This document shows, piece after piece, positions 1 to 15,794 of a stretch of 64,000 bases of DNA (position 1 is the stretch's first letter; every line of letters begins with the position of its first letter). The notes beneath the pieces are model-generated. The model was given only the letters and a program-made list of their open reading frames with translations, made no database searches and was not told the origin of the DNA. Both the position numbers and the translations under genes were made by a program. Source of the DNA: Diprion similis (taxonomy: Eukaryota > Arthropoda > Insecta > Hymenoptera > Diprionidae); the NCBI RefSeq assembly GCF_021155765.1, contig NC_060112.1:1240001-1304000 (forward strand), in the 5' to 3' direction.

Positions 1-127
1 TTTTCTTTTACTTCAATTTTCTGACACAACATAACACCAAATGATTTCATTGGTCTATTCCGTTAGATCGGGCCAATGAAATCACCTAGTGCAGACCTTT
101 GTGTCAGAAAATTGACGTAAAAGTAAA
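1..127. mobile_element. Palindromic MITE-like element, maybe cut by the window edge
   Basis: Bases 1-29 and the reverse complement of 99-127 agree at about 27 of 29 positions. Inside them a second pair matches (around 41-52 and 73-86, the ATTTCATTGG type), so almost the whole stretch folds on itself. No coding capacity is seen. The form fits a short foldback or MITE-type element. The left end may lie outside the window, so target-site duplications cannot be judged and no family is assigned. Confidence 0.6.
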
Positions 128-3100
128 CGGCGCATCACATATTCGGGATAACGACGACAACGTCAGAAGCATTGTGTGTATATATATATATGTAGTATAT
201 ACCTATCCATATTGATTATCCTAAATTGACCCCCCAGGACGAAGAAATGCGTTTCCCCCCTTTCGTGCAAGCTCTTTGCCGCCGACGGCAGAAGTAGCGA
301 CGTTGCTCCTGAATCGTCCCAGTCAGTGATCTTTTAGAGCATTATATATAATTAATTCAATTGTATAGAAATTTCTAGAGAAACGGAAGCAAAAAAAATA
401 TAATCACAAAACGACAGACTGATATTCGCTCGACCACGAAGATTACGAATGATATTACTTGACGTTAGGCAGAGCGCTCGAACGAATAGTGCGCTATTCG
501 AATAGATTTACTCGAAAACCCATCGCTTCCTCGATTGACGGTCGTTTTCTCCTACAGCAGACATATTATGGCGAGCTCTGCGATATCCGTTTCTTTGCAG
601 CTGACTCGGAACTGGGATCTATCATGCATGAATCGGGATCGGCAATTGCGAAGACGGAAACTAATCATGAGAATAATTATTTCGCACAACTAATTCTCGG
701 TGAGAAACAAGAAACAGTTGACGGAAATCGCTGAGGAAGAAAAGAACGGTGAGACTTTCTTCAATTCAATTAACTTATCTTATTAACACTAATAATCATT
801 TTATGGAATCGTCGACATATTTCCGAAATTTCCATCACTTGCAAACTCTAAAAAACGGCTCTTCGTACATACATCGCTGACTAACCGGAAGTAATTTAAG
901 AACTTTTATAATGGCGGATTAAATTCAATGATGCACGTCCGGGAGACATCGCGCCCGATCTCGTAACCGTTTTCCTTTTCTTTTCCAAATGTTTATGCAT
1001 AGTGCACAACTAAATTTTAATCAATTTTACGGTTGCTGAATATCGTAGGCAATCAGTATATTTGAAACCGTATCACTAATTTTAATCACCTCACATAAAA
1101 TTCTTTTTCACAATCACGTTTCGCAATTTATTTTCGTATATCCCCCTGGAGTTACAAATTTTCGCCATCGGTGTATCACACGCCTTCTATACTCAGCGTG
1201 ATGGTGTCTGAAGCCAATTTTTCAAAATTTCGTACATCTTCGTTTGAGTGCATAAACATTTTTCTATTTGAATCTTGTCTTGCACACTTTAATTAACACA
1301 GTAATTAAAATTCATTTATAAATTACTAACTGAAAAGTAAAGAATATACAAACCTATGTAAAAAAAAAGAGAGAGAGCCGCCTCCAGGGCTAGAGAACAA
1401 AATTCATACATGCAAATAAACATCCACGTACACAGTATTCACCCATACTTTATACGAATTGCAGTAACTGCACTTCGTCATCCGTCAAATACACCACACA
1501 CAAACACACAAAGAAAAAAGCTACGCTTCTGTATCCATCGCACTTTATCCGAATCAAACTGTCTTCTTTTTTCCCTGATTTTATACATCGCCCAAATCTT
1601 TCGACGGGAACGGCGTGTCTTTAAGAATATCGTTACATACATCCTTGCCTTACGAGAACTTTTTCTTCAATAATAAATAAGAATGAATGAGACATATATT
1701 GCATTCGATAAGAATACACACATTTCCTGAATTATTGGGGGAAAACAAAATGTATAGATTTTCGCGTTATACACTTTTTTTCTTTCTATATATGGTTTAT
1801 TTTCGGGACGGAATAGATCAGGGATATTCACGCATGACATTATAAAATTCTACACATATTAAATGTGTGTGACTAAATATTGTATATCTACATTCAAATT
1901 ATTATCATATATGTATAATATTTATGTATCATATATATATGTATATATATATATATGCATGTATATGTATACACACATATCGCTATTAATTTAATTTCTA
2001 TTTGTAGAAAGAGTCCTAGATACACTTTTCATATGTATGTGTATAAATGTCCTAACGAGGCACAATTTTCTGACAATAATTGTATTACAACATAAGTAAG
2101 GCCACGTAATATTATTTTATACCTTATGGAATGCACAACGCTAATACATTTTGTATAAGTATCTGTATGGTTGCGTTAATATACGCGATACATTTATGTA
2201 CGTATCTATACGTATGCAAACGTAGAAAGGAGAGCGAGCGGAATTAAAAAAATATCAAGAGTTCAATTTGAACCATAAAAGCTTACTTTAGAGTCAGAAA
2301 AAATAATGCAATGATCATTTCGTGATGAAAAGATGATGTAAAAAGTCCGGAGGCAGGTGAATTAGGTGCACGCTCTCTCCATCAGTTCTGGTAACTGATG
2401 CATGTATTTAAGTGTACAAATATTGGATATAGCGGAATCTTGGACATGTAGATCTTTCTCAACGAAAACTCAATTTTTAGTGTTGACGTTTTGAGCCAAC
2501 TGTGGGTCCTACCTAAGGCATGTTTTTAATAAACACAAAGAATTGAGTTTTTGTTGAGAAGACCTACATATTCAAGATTCTGCTACATATATAATACCTA
2601 GGTCAAGATACATTTCTACGTATAGATATTACACACTTTGTTAGTAATGTGGCAGGTATAACGTGCCAGGTCTTAAAATTAAATATATACGTTTTTATGA
2701 TTGTATATCCTAATATTATTCTAAGAGAATTGTTATAAATAGTACAAACGTTATGGTCCCGATAATACGTTCGTCGAATACTTCATCAGTTAAGAGATTC
2801 CTTTTTAACCCACTCCTTCCTATCAATCATCATAATATTTCTACTCAGGATACACCAATATAAATTAAGCGTAAAAACTTTATAGCTGCCTTACTTCACC
2901 CGTGAAAACCGAGTATAATTAAGGTAATCCAATATCAAATTAAACGTTCAAAAAATTTGAAACACGTACTTGATTGATCATCCGCAGGATTATAATCATA
3001 CTATAGTTTGCAATTAACGTGAGACTTCGAATATGAAGACAAGAAAAAAACCGTCCAGTCTTCAGTTGGATGAATACATGCGTGATGTAAATCGTGTGAA

Positions 3101-3493
3101 TTTAGTAACATAAAAATTTGTATCTTATTTACAAATAAATAACAAAGAATATAACGAAAAAAAAAAACAAACAAAATGGACTAAAAAAACTGCAGGCAAA
3201 TCTTGGCGAACAGAAAATAAACAATGTCATCGTTGATGAAAACGAATCACCATTCGTTCAAGTCATCAATCGTGTCGAATTTCACATTTTCCTTCTCAAT
3301 TTTCTTTCCACTATCTGGTAAAGGCACGTGTGTGTATATATTTGTATATATATGGTATATATATATATATGTATCTATATAATATATGAATAAAATGGAT
3401 TGTATATATTTATAAACCTGGAAGGAACGATACTGTTGTGGTTAAAATATTTAAAAACACTGAACAGATTGATGAACAAAGTTCTGGCAGAAT
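128..3493. other. Non-coding stretch downstream of yurt
   Basis: No convincing gene. The stretch is AT-rich with TA-rich simple repeats (about 178-195, 1900-1980 and 3340-3390). Short open frames here have no recognisable domains and several lack an ATG start. Part of it is likely the yurt 3' UTR, since yurt ends at 3494 on the minus strand; a reversed AATAAA lies near 1798, but the true end is unknown. It contains the hairpin listed at 2421-2596. Confidence 0.5.
2421..2596. repeat. Long inverted repeat (hairpin) with ~64-nt arms
   Basis: Bases 2421-2484 pair with 2532-2596 around a loop of about 47 nt. The 50 nt nearest the loop match at roughly 43 positions, with one single-base indel. The repeat lies about 0.9-1.1 kb downstream of the yurt stop codon, so it may be transcribed as part of that 3' UTR. 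It could be a degenerate foldback transposon or a structured RNA; sequence alone does not decide. Confidence 0.65.
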
Positions 3494-6400
3494 TCATAGC
3501 TGTGTAGTGATGACTGTCTTTCTAGTGATTACAGTATGGCGTGGCGGGCTTTGAACCGATGGAGTCTCCTGAGTTGGGTCAGCCACGAGCCATGGACTAA
3601 TATCAGAAACTTCCTGCCCATCATCCTGGAAGAAGCAATCAAAAACGATCTTTCAAATTCCAAAAAAGATGAGGTTTCCTTTGCTACTTAGTTTGTTAAT
3701 CCAATGTATAGTCACTAGGAACGCGGAGTTGTATACAGCACAGATACCAAACAACGTAGGAACAGGGTAAAACTGAGAACGAATCAGGGGAAACACTGCT
3801 GTTCAATAAATCAGCAAGCAATGATCAACACAGCAAGAACCATACCTTATGAGCAACAGTGGTTGTCGTAGTTTGAATTTCCTCAGTTTTCACAATCCTC
3901 GCCCCACCTCGCTCAACTTCTCTCTCCCCGTCATCCTTCCGCTCCAAAGCAACAGACTGTTCCTCTTTAAATGGATTCAGTAAGCCAAAGAATGGATTAC
4001 AGTCGATAAAGGGATTTGTGTTTTTATTTTCTTCCTCTTCGCCTATGGTCCTAGCTGCTGGCATTTCTTTTTCCTCCGAAACTTGGGCAAGGTCATTGTT
4101 CTCGTTGCTTGTGAAAGGATTAAACGGGTTCTGGGACTGATTAGAAACCTTGGGGGTTAGCGGTGTAGTTTTCTGCTCAATCTGACCCCAACTGTCCAAC
4201 GAGAAGTGTGTCACGGTAACCGTATCATCAGCCGGAAGTGTAGCTGCAGCTGCTCCGCTCACAGAGAGTGTCAATTTGTCTCCACCCTATGCGATTAGCC
4301 AAGCAAAAGCAACAAAATGTGTAAAAATAGAAAGCTAGCCACAAACAAAAAATAAGAACACCACTTAAACAAGAGCAACAACAAAGATACTCAACACAAT
4401 TGACCAAAATTGACAGTAGGATTTCGTGAGAGGGGGGTTGACAAAAAATTCGTCAAACATATTTTTGACCAACATCTTTCCATTGCTGCAACGTTTCTCA
4501 TTAATTAATATCAAAGGCACTCGTATCAATGTAGTAACACTGCCAGGCAGGATCCATACCACTGATTTATCAAGGCAAACTTTTGTAAGATTACTTTGCC
4601 GACGAAAGATGATATGTATGGATCAACTTACCACGGACACTATAGTTGCAGCCTCGGTGTGCAGATTCTTGTCTGGAGGTAGTGAAGGCGGTTCGGCAGT
4701 GCTGACAGATACAAGATTCGAATTTTTTCCCTGTTCCAGTGATTTTGCCTTCAGTATGTTACATTTTAGTGATTCGGGAGGTATAGGAGTGCGAGGAGGC
4801 AGCGTGGAGCCACCACCGACTTGGTTATTGGGTACCAACAGTGGCTGCTGACTATTCATATTCTCAGCAGTTAAGCATGGCTTAACCGGCTCAGCTTCCT
4901 TGTCTGTACCAGTAGCTGTGGTTTGATTTCTTGATTCTAGAGGATGTTGATCCTTTGCTAACGATTTAAGCAACGAATCTACTAGTGGTGACGAAGCGCC
5001 CTGGATGCTTGAACTGGTTGAATTTGAGCTACATCTGCTGGGCTCGCGTCTGATGGTGTCGGTTTCTACAGCTGGAATAAAGTTGCAGAGGGTAAACTAA
5101 TGTAAAGGACGTGAGAAGAGCTCAGCATCACATAGTAAAAATGTTCTTGCAAGTGTTGAGCACAATTATTTAACATATGTATCATATTATACAGATGCAC
5201 CTATGGCACACAACAATCATGACTACGACAACAGTATGAAAATAACATGCATTCATATGTAGGAAGTGGCTAGAGCAAAGAATAATCTCATCTTTATTTT
5301 CAATCTCACAAATGGCAATGTGAACGGCAGTTAACTGTTGAGAAATGTTAAATTCCATATCACACATAACATGTCTGGAGCTACTGCCCATTTATCAATA
5401 CCTTATTTTGATACCAACGTCAACCTAATAAAGATATTCTCACTATAACGAGCAATGAAATTTGTAAACATAAACAACGACATAATAAATTTATTTCACT
5501 CAAGTCAAGACGTGGTTGTAAAGAGATTAACAGCAAACTTAGGAAAACTAAGATTGAAAAATCAATAAAGTTATAAATTTGTTACATGATAGGTATGCCA
5601 GAAGTCTTTTTTGATTTTCATGTATTGGTATTGCGTAAGTGCCCGTTCTGCATTAAATAAATTTAAAAAATAAATACATAAAAAAAAATGAACGACAATC
5701 GTAGACACTTCGTTTCATTGTTAGAACAAAATTAACCAGAATGAGAATAATTTTTAAATTCTTACCAGCGGGAGGCTGAACTTGAGGATGCTGAGGTTGG
5801 GCCTGCGGCTGATCTTGCGGCGGTTCGACTTGGTGCTGTCGTTCGCGAAGAACATGGCTCTGACGTCTGGCATATCGCTGGCTTGGTCGTCGTTCGAATT
5901 GAACAGTGCGTCTTGCTCGATTAAGCTGGGTTGTTTGAAACTCTGTCTTTCCACTGTAGCGGAATCGTGATCCCATTCGGAAGAAGTTCTGACGGGCTCC
6001 GGCTCCCTTGACTGGTGCCCGCAAGCGGAAGAATGCATGGTGCTCGACGGCACACTTCCACAGATGTTTACATGCTTTTTCGTTGGCAAGTCTAAAGACA
6101 AAGGTGTGCTCCTGCTCACCCTGGCCCTGGTCATCCTCTTCTACGACAACCAGAGTCAGCTTCTTTTTTTTGAAATCCAGCCTTCCTATTTTCGGCCAGA
6201 AAAATAATCCTATCTTCTGTGAACCTTCGAATACCAAAATTCCAGTTGGTGTCAAGCCGAGCGAGTATTCGCAAGCGTCTTTACCGAGTACGGTATGCAT
6301 ATCTACACCGTACATATCGAGCCATTTGGCTTTTCCAAGATATGCGGATTCTGCCTGCGCTGGACTCAGGCCCGAGCACTTTTTATATTCCTCCAATATT

Positions 6401-7413
6401 TCAAGCTCCATCTGCTCTGTCTGATCATTGACAAAACGAAATTCAGATACCGTTGCTGCGGTATGCACGGACGGATCGTAGTCGCCCAGTTCCGCTGATG
6501 AGAGATTAATAAGATGAAGCACTGTGATTTAAATCGAAGTAACGCAATTGACAGCAATTAATAATCATTACTTACACTGCAGAGTGAGAGCTGCCATTTG
6601 TATGGCGACTGGATACGGGCAATGCAGTCTCCCATCAAGAAGGTCATGTTTCAGTTGAAGGAAGAACTGATATCGTGTCAATTCTTCCCTTAGAGTATTA
6701 GGCTCCGACGAATAAAACTTTACCTTTAATCTTAAAGTGTACGGTGGTCCGACTGCGGATGAATAAAGGGAATAAATTCAATGTGTTCAAAAATTTCAAA
6801 GTGTATACTTAAAATGCAACACATACGCATTGCAGCTACTAACTTTTAACCTGCTTCTTGATAGGTTTGGTGGGATCAAGCCAGTGCTGAACATTATTGC
6901 TGTCAGTGTACTGCAGCCCAAAGTAATCTTTCTCTATCAAATCCAAACTGTAGAAGACTTGCTCATATAGATCACTGGCCAATGCTTTTTTCTATAGATG
7001 GTTGATAAAAAAATAAATAAATAAATAAATAAATAAAAAAAAAGACAACAAAACAGACATAATGTAATTTTATCCAACAACCCAAGCCTGCAAGTAGGAA
7101 GATATTCTAGCCTAGGATTTCTAGCTGTTAGCATAGCCGACAAATATGTTTGTGGTTCGGCGGAAATTTAAAAACCATTATATATGCATAACAAGCACTC
7201 AGAAACCACAGTATGTCGATGGAAGAATCGGGGTTATCCAGAGAGTGTTTGTTGTCTTACCGACAGTTCAATAGGCAAATCTGTTCCGTCCAGCAGGATA
7301 ACCCTGCATTGTACAACATTTTTGTTCCCCAATAATCTCTGATTCTTGATGTGCGACGAACCGCCCTGGGCAGTCGTGCTGCGTCCCCTGCGCCGCGATA
7401 AGAATCTCAACAT
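3494..7413 (-). CDS. yrt: Yurt / EPB41L5-type FERM protein
   Basis: Membrane-cytoskeleton FERM protein; the Yurt/EPB41L5 family limits apical Crumbs activity and supports lateral membrane and septate junctions. Coding exons on the minus strand: 7413-7261, 6991-6844, 6752-6576, 6494-5766, 5071-4632, 4286-3846, 3625-3494. All phases agree and give 739 aa. The start [10 protein letters not shown] lines up with the EPB41L5 start. The FERM domain covers roughly residues 35-325 ([69 protein letters not shown]), followed by a FERM-adjacent segment ([23 protein letters not shown]). The long tail keeps an EPB41L5-like patch ([14 protein letters not shown]), carries five NPF motifs and ends in TTQL, comparable to the TTEL end of vertebrate EPB41L5. 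It is divergent from mS38, 457 bp away. Confidence 0.93.
7011..7041. repeat. (AAAT)n microsatellite in yurt intron 1
   Basis: About six tandem AAAT units run into a poly-A tract, just upstream (on the minus strand) of the acceptor of yurt coding exon 2. On the transcribed strand it reads as a T-rich tract. Confidence 0.8.
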
Positions 7414-7870
7414 TTTCTCCGATTTCCGAGGCACTTGTCTTAGTTACGAAATGCTTTTATCATCGCTGGATGTTTTCTGAAAATTTTTTATGGTATTAAA
7501 ACTTTGGTAGCACACGGTAACAGAACATTATCGAATAAAATATCAAACTTAAACACACCCCTTCGCCTTCTGTTGACAACGGCAGCCATTTACAATGCAG
7601 CGCTACATTCCACAGACTATAAACAAAGATATGGAGGAAGACTTGCTTGGTAACAATTAATTCAGGCGGTGATGGTAGAAATCTTCTGTATCGGTACTAA
7701 TCATCTCGTTTCAGTACGGCTCATAGTGCCGACTATCTTTAGCGATATATAACCAGTGATACTATTTATCGTCTGCTACTGTTACGCACCATTCGTGTAG
7801 CCATGTTGGTATCAAAACGTGAGAATTGATTAAATTTTAATGTTAATATCGTTACATAGAAAGGTGGAAA
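7414..7870. promoter_or_regulatory. Shared upstream region of yurt and mS38
   Basis: The 457 bp between the divergent start codons of yurt (-) and mS38 (+) hold no other gene. Both promoters and 5' UTRs probably lie here. No TATA box or initiator can be assigned with confidence. Confidence 0.45.
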
Positions 7871-8637
7871 ATGGCCCTTGGTCTACATAGATTTCTGCGT
7901 CAGTTGCAGTTAAATACGAAAAGTAAGTAATAGGTCAGGTCGCGCACAACTTGTGAAAATTGCCTGAGTTGACATTACCTAACCTAACTCAACCTTCCCT
8001 ATCATTTCTAGGAACCATTTCGTCGCAAAGTTACACGGCTAAACCGCCTCCGGATGTTTTTAGTAGATTAGTCGTTCCATTGAGCATCAGACACAACAAC
8101 AAAGACCTGCGCCCGAACTCTAACATCAATTTTACTCCACGTAGTCTAGATTTTGATTCCAATATTACAAATAACGGAGTAAACATTTCTAAAATAATAA
8201 AATGCCCTATACTCACAAACCTGGAAATAATAGAACCGCCTAAAAGTGTCAGCGTAGACAATGTTGAAGATTTTCCAACATCATCTGTCCAGCTTCCACC
8301 CATGAAGGAAAATGAAGCAGAAAAACGAGCGGAAAGAATGATAGTAGTTAGAAGAAAAAAAATGAAGAAACACAAGTTAAAAAAGCTACGGAAGAAGATG
8401 AAATATGAGTGGGCTAAAGTGAGACAAAAGCGAGAAATGCGGAAAGAAAAAGCCTTCCAGGCTGAACTTCTGGCGCAAATTGCCGTAGCCGAGCAATTTG
8501 ACGCGGAAAAATACGTGATGGAAAAACTTGAAAAATCGAAAGATAGACCAGTTTTACAAAAACAGAGAAAAGTATTTCCGCTCAGATTCCCGCACGAGCA
8601 ACCCAGGACCGAGCAATTAGGACCAGTCACAAAATAG
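7871..8637 (+). CDS. AURKAIP1: Mitochondrial small-subunit ribosomal protein mS38 (AURKAIP1)
   Basis: Exon 1 is 7871-7922 and exon 2 is 8012-8637, joined in phase 1 (donor GTAAGT, acceptor TTTCTAG), giving 225 aa. The N-terminus MALGLHRFLRQLQLNTK is basic and amphipathic with no acidic residues, as expected of a mitochondrial targeting peptide. The diagnostic part is the very basic mS38 segment at about residues 130-165 (RRKKMKKHKLKKLRKKMKY), which in human AURKAIP1 begins RKMKKHKYRKL; it is followed by a charged helix. Known role: component of the mitoribosomal small subunit; the human protein was first described as an Aurora-A interacting protein. The middle of the protein is not conserved to my eye. 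It is convergent with proteasome beta3. Confidence 0.85.
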
Positions 8638-8952
8638 TAGTGTCAGCAAGAATATCCTATTAATGTATTATACAGGCAAAATAAAAACGTATGGTTCAAA
8701 AGAAATAAGTTGACCAAACATGTTTAGTGCCGCTCTGACAAAAAACTTGCAGTAAATAGTGAATTCTTATAATGAAACGTTAGGCAATTAATTTGATTCA
8801 TACAAGGTGAAATGATTACAGAATACTATGAACCTCATGTTTTTCCAAAATGTGTAATAAATCATTTCGTTTATTATGGTTTTTTCTTTTCATTTTGCTT
8901 AACCGTACAGCTTAATAAAGAAAGTTAATTTACGAATTTTGCCCGAATCGCT
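8638..8952. other. Convergent 3' region of mS38 and proteasome beta3
   Basis: This 315-bp stretch without coding sequence holds both 3' UTRs. Plus-strand AATAAA motifs occur at 8680, near 8855 and near 8913; a reversed motif (TTTATT) for the minus gene lies near 8870. The two transcripts may overlap tail to tail. Confidence 0.5.
8680..8685 (+). terminator. Poly(A) signal of mS38
   Basis: AATAAA 43 nt after the mS38 stop codon, the first canonical signal downstream. Assignment is by position only. Confidence 0.45.
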
Positions 8953-9960
8953 TCAGTCCATACGTGTCTTTAGGTGTCGTGTGGTAACCTTGTCCTTTTC
9001 GCTGAAAAAAAAGATGTACCATTTGTAAATAGATTTAGCATTGCTAGAATGCCAGCCTTTTTTCGTCACTTCACAACACTTTTGTATAACATTTTGGGCA
9101 ATACATTACTTACATAATATGGACAATTGCACCCCATCCAGAAATGGCATCACGATCACAAGCATTGACCAAAGCCTGGCTAACAGTTTCAAAAAGATCA
9201 TCAGGCTCCAAATTAGGCTCGTAAAGGACCTCGCACATTCCATACAACTGCTCTGTGCACGTCCCACCAACCACAAAGTCCTCCGGCTCATTCGGGCAGC
9301 CAATCAAGTCCATGTTGCAGACAAATGGCTCAAAGGTGACAGGGTCTAGGCCAGCTACAATCGGCTCAACAAAGTATGGACCGAATCGCTTTTCATACAG
9401 TAAATTAGAGATCATGGAGCTAAACGTTTTGGGGTGAATCTTCCTGTCCTCCTTGAGCTCGTACAAATTCAACCTAAATCTCAGTCTCTCCATCACAGTA
9501 ATGGTATCTGTGGCTAGACCAGGAAGTCCCAAGTATAAATGTGGACCCATTTCAAATATCTTATCAAAGTCGCATGATATCGTCTGTGCCTGTACCCCAA
9601 ATCTACGATCTGCAGCAATGGCAACGCAGTTTTTGCCTTTCATCGCTATGATAGCGCCTCCGTTATATGCCAAGATACTCTGAAACAATTGATATGAAGT
9701 TAGAAAATTTTGACCGATGGCCAGATATCCTGTAAGCACAGGAGTTTCTCGAAATTAATGAGAATGTAAGGTACGTTACTTCATTATAGAATGGTTATAG
9801 CTACTGTCACACAAATATGCAGTGTCATCTGATGCACGGTTTGACATAAACCTAACCTAAAAATAAAACTACACACCACATAGCGTACAATCTTGCAGTG
9901 CAAATTATTTGTTGACTCAAATGATTTATGACTTATTGGTTTTATCTGAATTCTTACCAT
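8953..9960 (-). CDS. Prosbeta3: Proteasome subunit beta type-3 (PSMB3)
   Basis: Non-catalytic beta3 subunit of the 20S core particle. The coding sequence is three minus-strand segments: 9960-9958 (only the ATG), 9679-9114, and 9001-8953, giving 205 aa, the family's usual length. The first coding exon ends directly after the start codon (ATG|GTAAG) and the next begins AGTATC, giving MSILAYNGG, the conserved beta3 N-terminus. Motifs seen: [54 protein letters not shown] and the C-terminal [15 protein letters not shown]. The protein lacks the catalytic N-terminal threonine, as is normal for beta3. It is divergent from Cul2. Confidence 0.95.
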
Positions 9961-11560
9961 TTCTAAGGAATTTCTTTGCCCTGGTTGCTGGGAATGATCA
10001 GGACGCTGTATTGGTGAGCAACGGTGCCGCTTTGCCAAATCTCAACCTCAAACTAACGTGTCTGGTTAGATCCATTTTAGATCGTAATTTGTAGCTGTGG
10101 TACTTGACTCTGGTGGTGATTTCAAGAACGAATGCCTCGCTACATTTCAGGCATCGCGTAGTTTGTGGAAAAACTTTCTAGACACCCCGCACCCCTAGTT
10201 CTTGATTAATTGGGAAGAAAAAAAAATGGCCGTGTAATGTTATTGAGAAGTTTAAGGTAGATTATTTGGCTGTATATGTTGGTTGGAAATGAATGAGTGA
10301 TTCGTTAAGTTAAGGAATTAACCCGACACCGTTACGCTGTATTGATACGTATGTAACACGCGCAAGTTATAAGATTCGACGAACTGGCGCCCCAGAATCT
10401 AGAATCACGCGTTTCAAATGTCATTTATTTTGCAACAAGGGGATGACTTGTTCACACATATGAAATTTCACGATATTTTCAAAATTATAATCGCTGCTAT
10501 ATCGCGTTACTTGAAATTCTGTTCTATTCGCGTACCCGAAGCTTCAAGCTTTCCTTTCGATCAAACCCTTCTATTTATATCAAAGAACTATGTTTTTTGG
10601 TTACCTTGATAATCCATTACTCATACGGATATATTGCAAACTTCCAACGGCCGAGGACCTTTAAATTCCGAAAATCTGTTTTTCACACGAGAACAGATAA
10701 AAATTCTCATTTCTTCTTCAATTTTCCATTTATATACAATGGGGAAAACTAACGCATGAAATTATTTGAGACGTATGTAACCTTGAATTGCTTTCATCTC
10801 GATTGATTCTGATTCAATAACAGTTGTAAGTATAAATTATTCTCTCATCTAAGAGGAAGTTTTATCACAACAGAAATGTTGCAAAATCCTTATACAACAA
10901 TAAGTCGCACAATGAGATGCTCTATTTTTCAAATATTTCAGTTATAAAAAATCGTTTATACATATAGAAAGCTTGTGTATTTATACATCTGTTTTAATAT
11001 GACAGTACTTGTTGTTGAGCTAACGTAAATGTCAAGCTAAGAAAGATGTAGATCAGGATTATTTAAAGTAATCGATTGTAATGGTTTAAAGTAGAAAATG
11101 AGATATGTCACTGATGTTTGAAACATGGAGGAAAGTAGCGATGACTCTGCACTTGCGTGTAGTTTATAGCTAGTATGTTTCGGCCTCGCAACTTGGCTCA
11201 CGAAATGAAAACATTGGTCTTTTAAAGATGAACGGCATCAAGATACTATGCAATTTTTTTATCTTCTGTATTTCTGCTTTTCTTGAAGTCTGAATTCATA
11301 AACATATCCGGTTGTATATTTTAATTCTAGATACTTCTTTCCGAATATTGACAAAATAGCTAATAGTAAAACTGCATTCTCACCTTTGAATATCTCGTTT
11401 TATCTGATCTAACACTGAATTATTCTCATTTTTAGATATCTCGCAGCTGAAGCTGTCATCTGCCATTTGTAATCCCTATACTTAGCATAAAGGAATTTCC
11501 CTGAGGAACATCCTGATATTTTTCAACCTACGAGAGGGTAAACGAAAATAATAAAGAAGA
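9961..11560. other. Upstream region between PSMB3 and Cul2
   Basis: About 1.6 kb between divergent start codons. No coding exon is recognised; open frames here are short and domain-free. It must hold the PSMB3 5' UTR and promoter near 9.96-10.1 kb and the Cul2 promoter, possibly with a non-coding 5' exon. Confidence 0.4.
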
Positions 11561-14844
<3,284 letters not shown>

Positions 14845-15794
14845 CCTAGCTCCAGTCCACCTTTGCTAATTTATTTCAAGTAATAAGACCCTCCCGTATG
14901 TCTTGCGTACTGCGGCGCAACGTAAAGCGATTCATTGTCAGCAGGAGCAAGTAACTGTGCGACGATCACTCTCTCTCTTTCTCTCTCTCTCTATTACACA
15001 AGAATCATCTTGCGTAGTAATCGCACGTCAGTTATCTGCCGAGAAAAATAAAATTCAGCCCTGTTAATGCAGCTGATTTGTAACAATGAAACAGGGCCAG
15101 GGAGTAACGTAAAAGACTTAACTACTCCTTATACCGATTAAAAGTAAATTAATTGATTAGGTAAAATGTAATATATATGCAACCAATAAAGATGCCGTTA
15201 CTATTTTATCATCGGTCTAATAATTTCGGTACTGGATTCATTCTTTTTTTGTTGATCCTGTGCAAAGTGCTTTTCCAAGAGAAAAAATATTAATGTCCAT
15301 GCCTGGTTTCAAAATTCAATAATATACGGTGAGGAAGAGCATACGTTCGCCTATTCATATACTCATATTCATCAGTTAATCTGTTTTTTACCTCCTTAAT
15401 TTGTTTTCTAATTATTAATTGAAGGCGACTTTGTGCTGCACGTACGAAATGAAATTTCTCACTGTACATTTAAGAAGTCAAATCACACAACGCTTATAAT
15501 ACTAAATAAATTAGTAATCGCTATTTTAACGCGTATACAAATTTAATAATGTAAGATTTTTCAAATCTTTACATATTTTACTAATTTAATCTCAGCCAAT
15601 CGTGATTAATATCATCGTGACCGTTACAGTCATCATCTAATTATTCCACACTTTTGGGTTAGCGAAAAATTTTGATCAATTCAATTATTATCTCGCTCTT
15701 ATAATCAGAGTCGAAAAAGCTGCTCTCCATTGTACAACAGTAAGGCGTTCGTTGTCGGATTGAACATACCGTACAACGTACTAGACCCGCATCA
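14845..15794. other. Convergent 3' region of Cul2 and the homeobox gene
   Basis: No coding sequence found. A CT microsatellite lies at about 14970-14993. AATAAA motifs for Cul2 are at 15047 and 15185. The rest is AT-rich and probably 3' UTR of the minus-strand homeobox gene. Confidence 0.5.
15047..15190 (+). terminator. Candidate poly(A) signals of Cul2
   Basis: AATAAA occurs at 15047-15052 and again at 15185-15190, about 200 and 340 nt after the Cul2 stop codon. Either could be used; assigned by position only. Confidence 0.4.

Noticed and set aside
459-734. Open frame of 91 codons near the left edge
   Set aside because: No ATG at its start, no domain and no supporting exons nearby.
6008-6424. 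Plus-strand open frame opposite yurt exon 4
   Set aside because: It is the antisense shadow of the conserved FERM coding exon.
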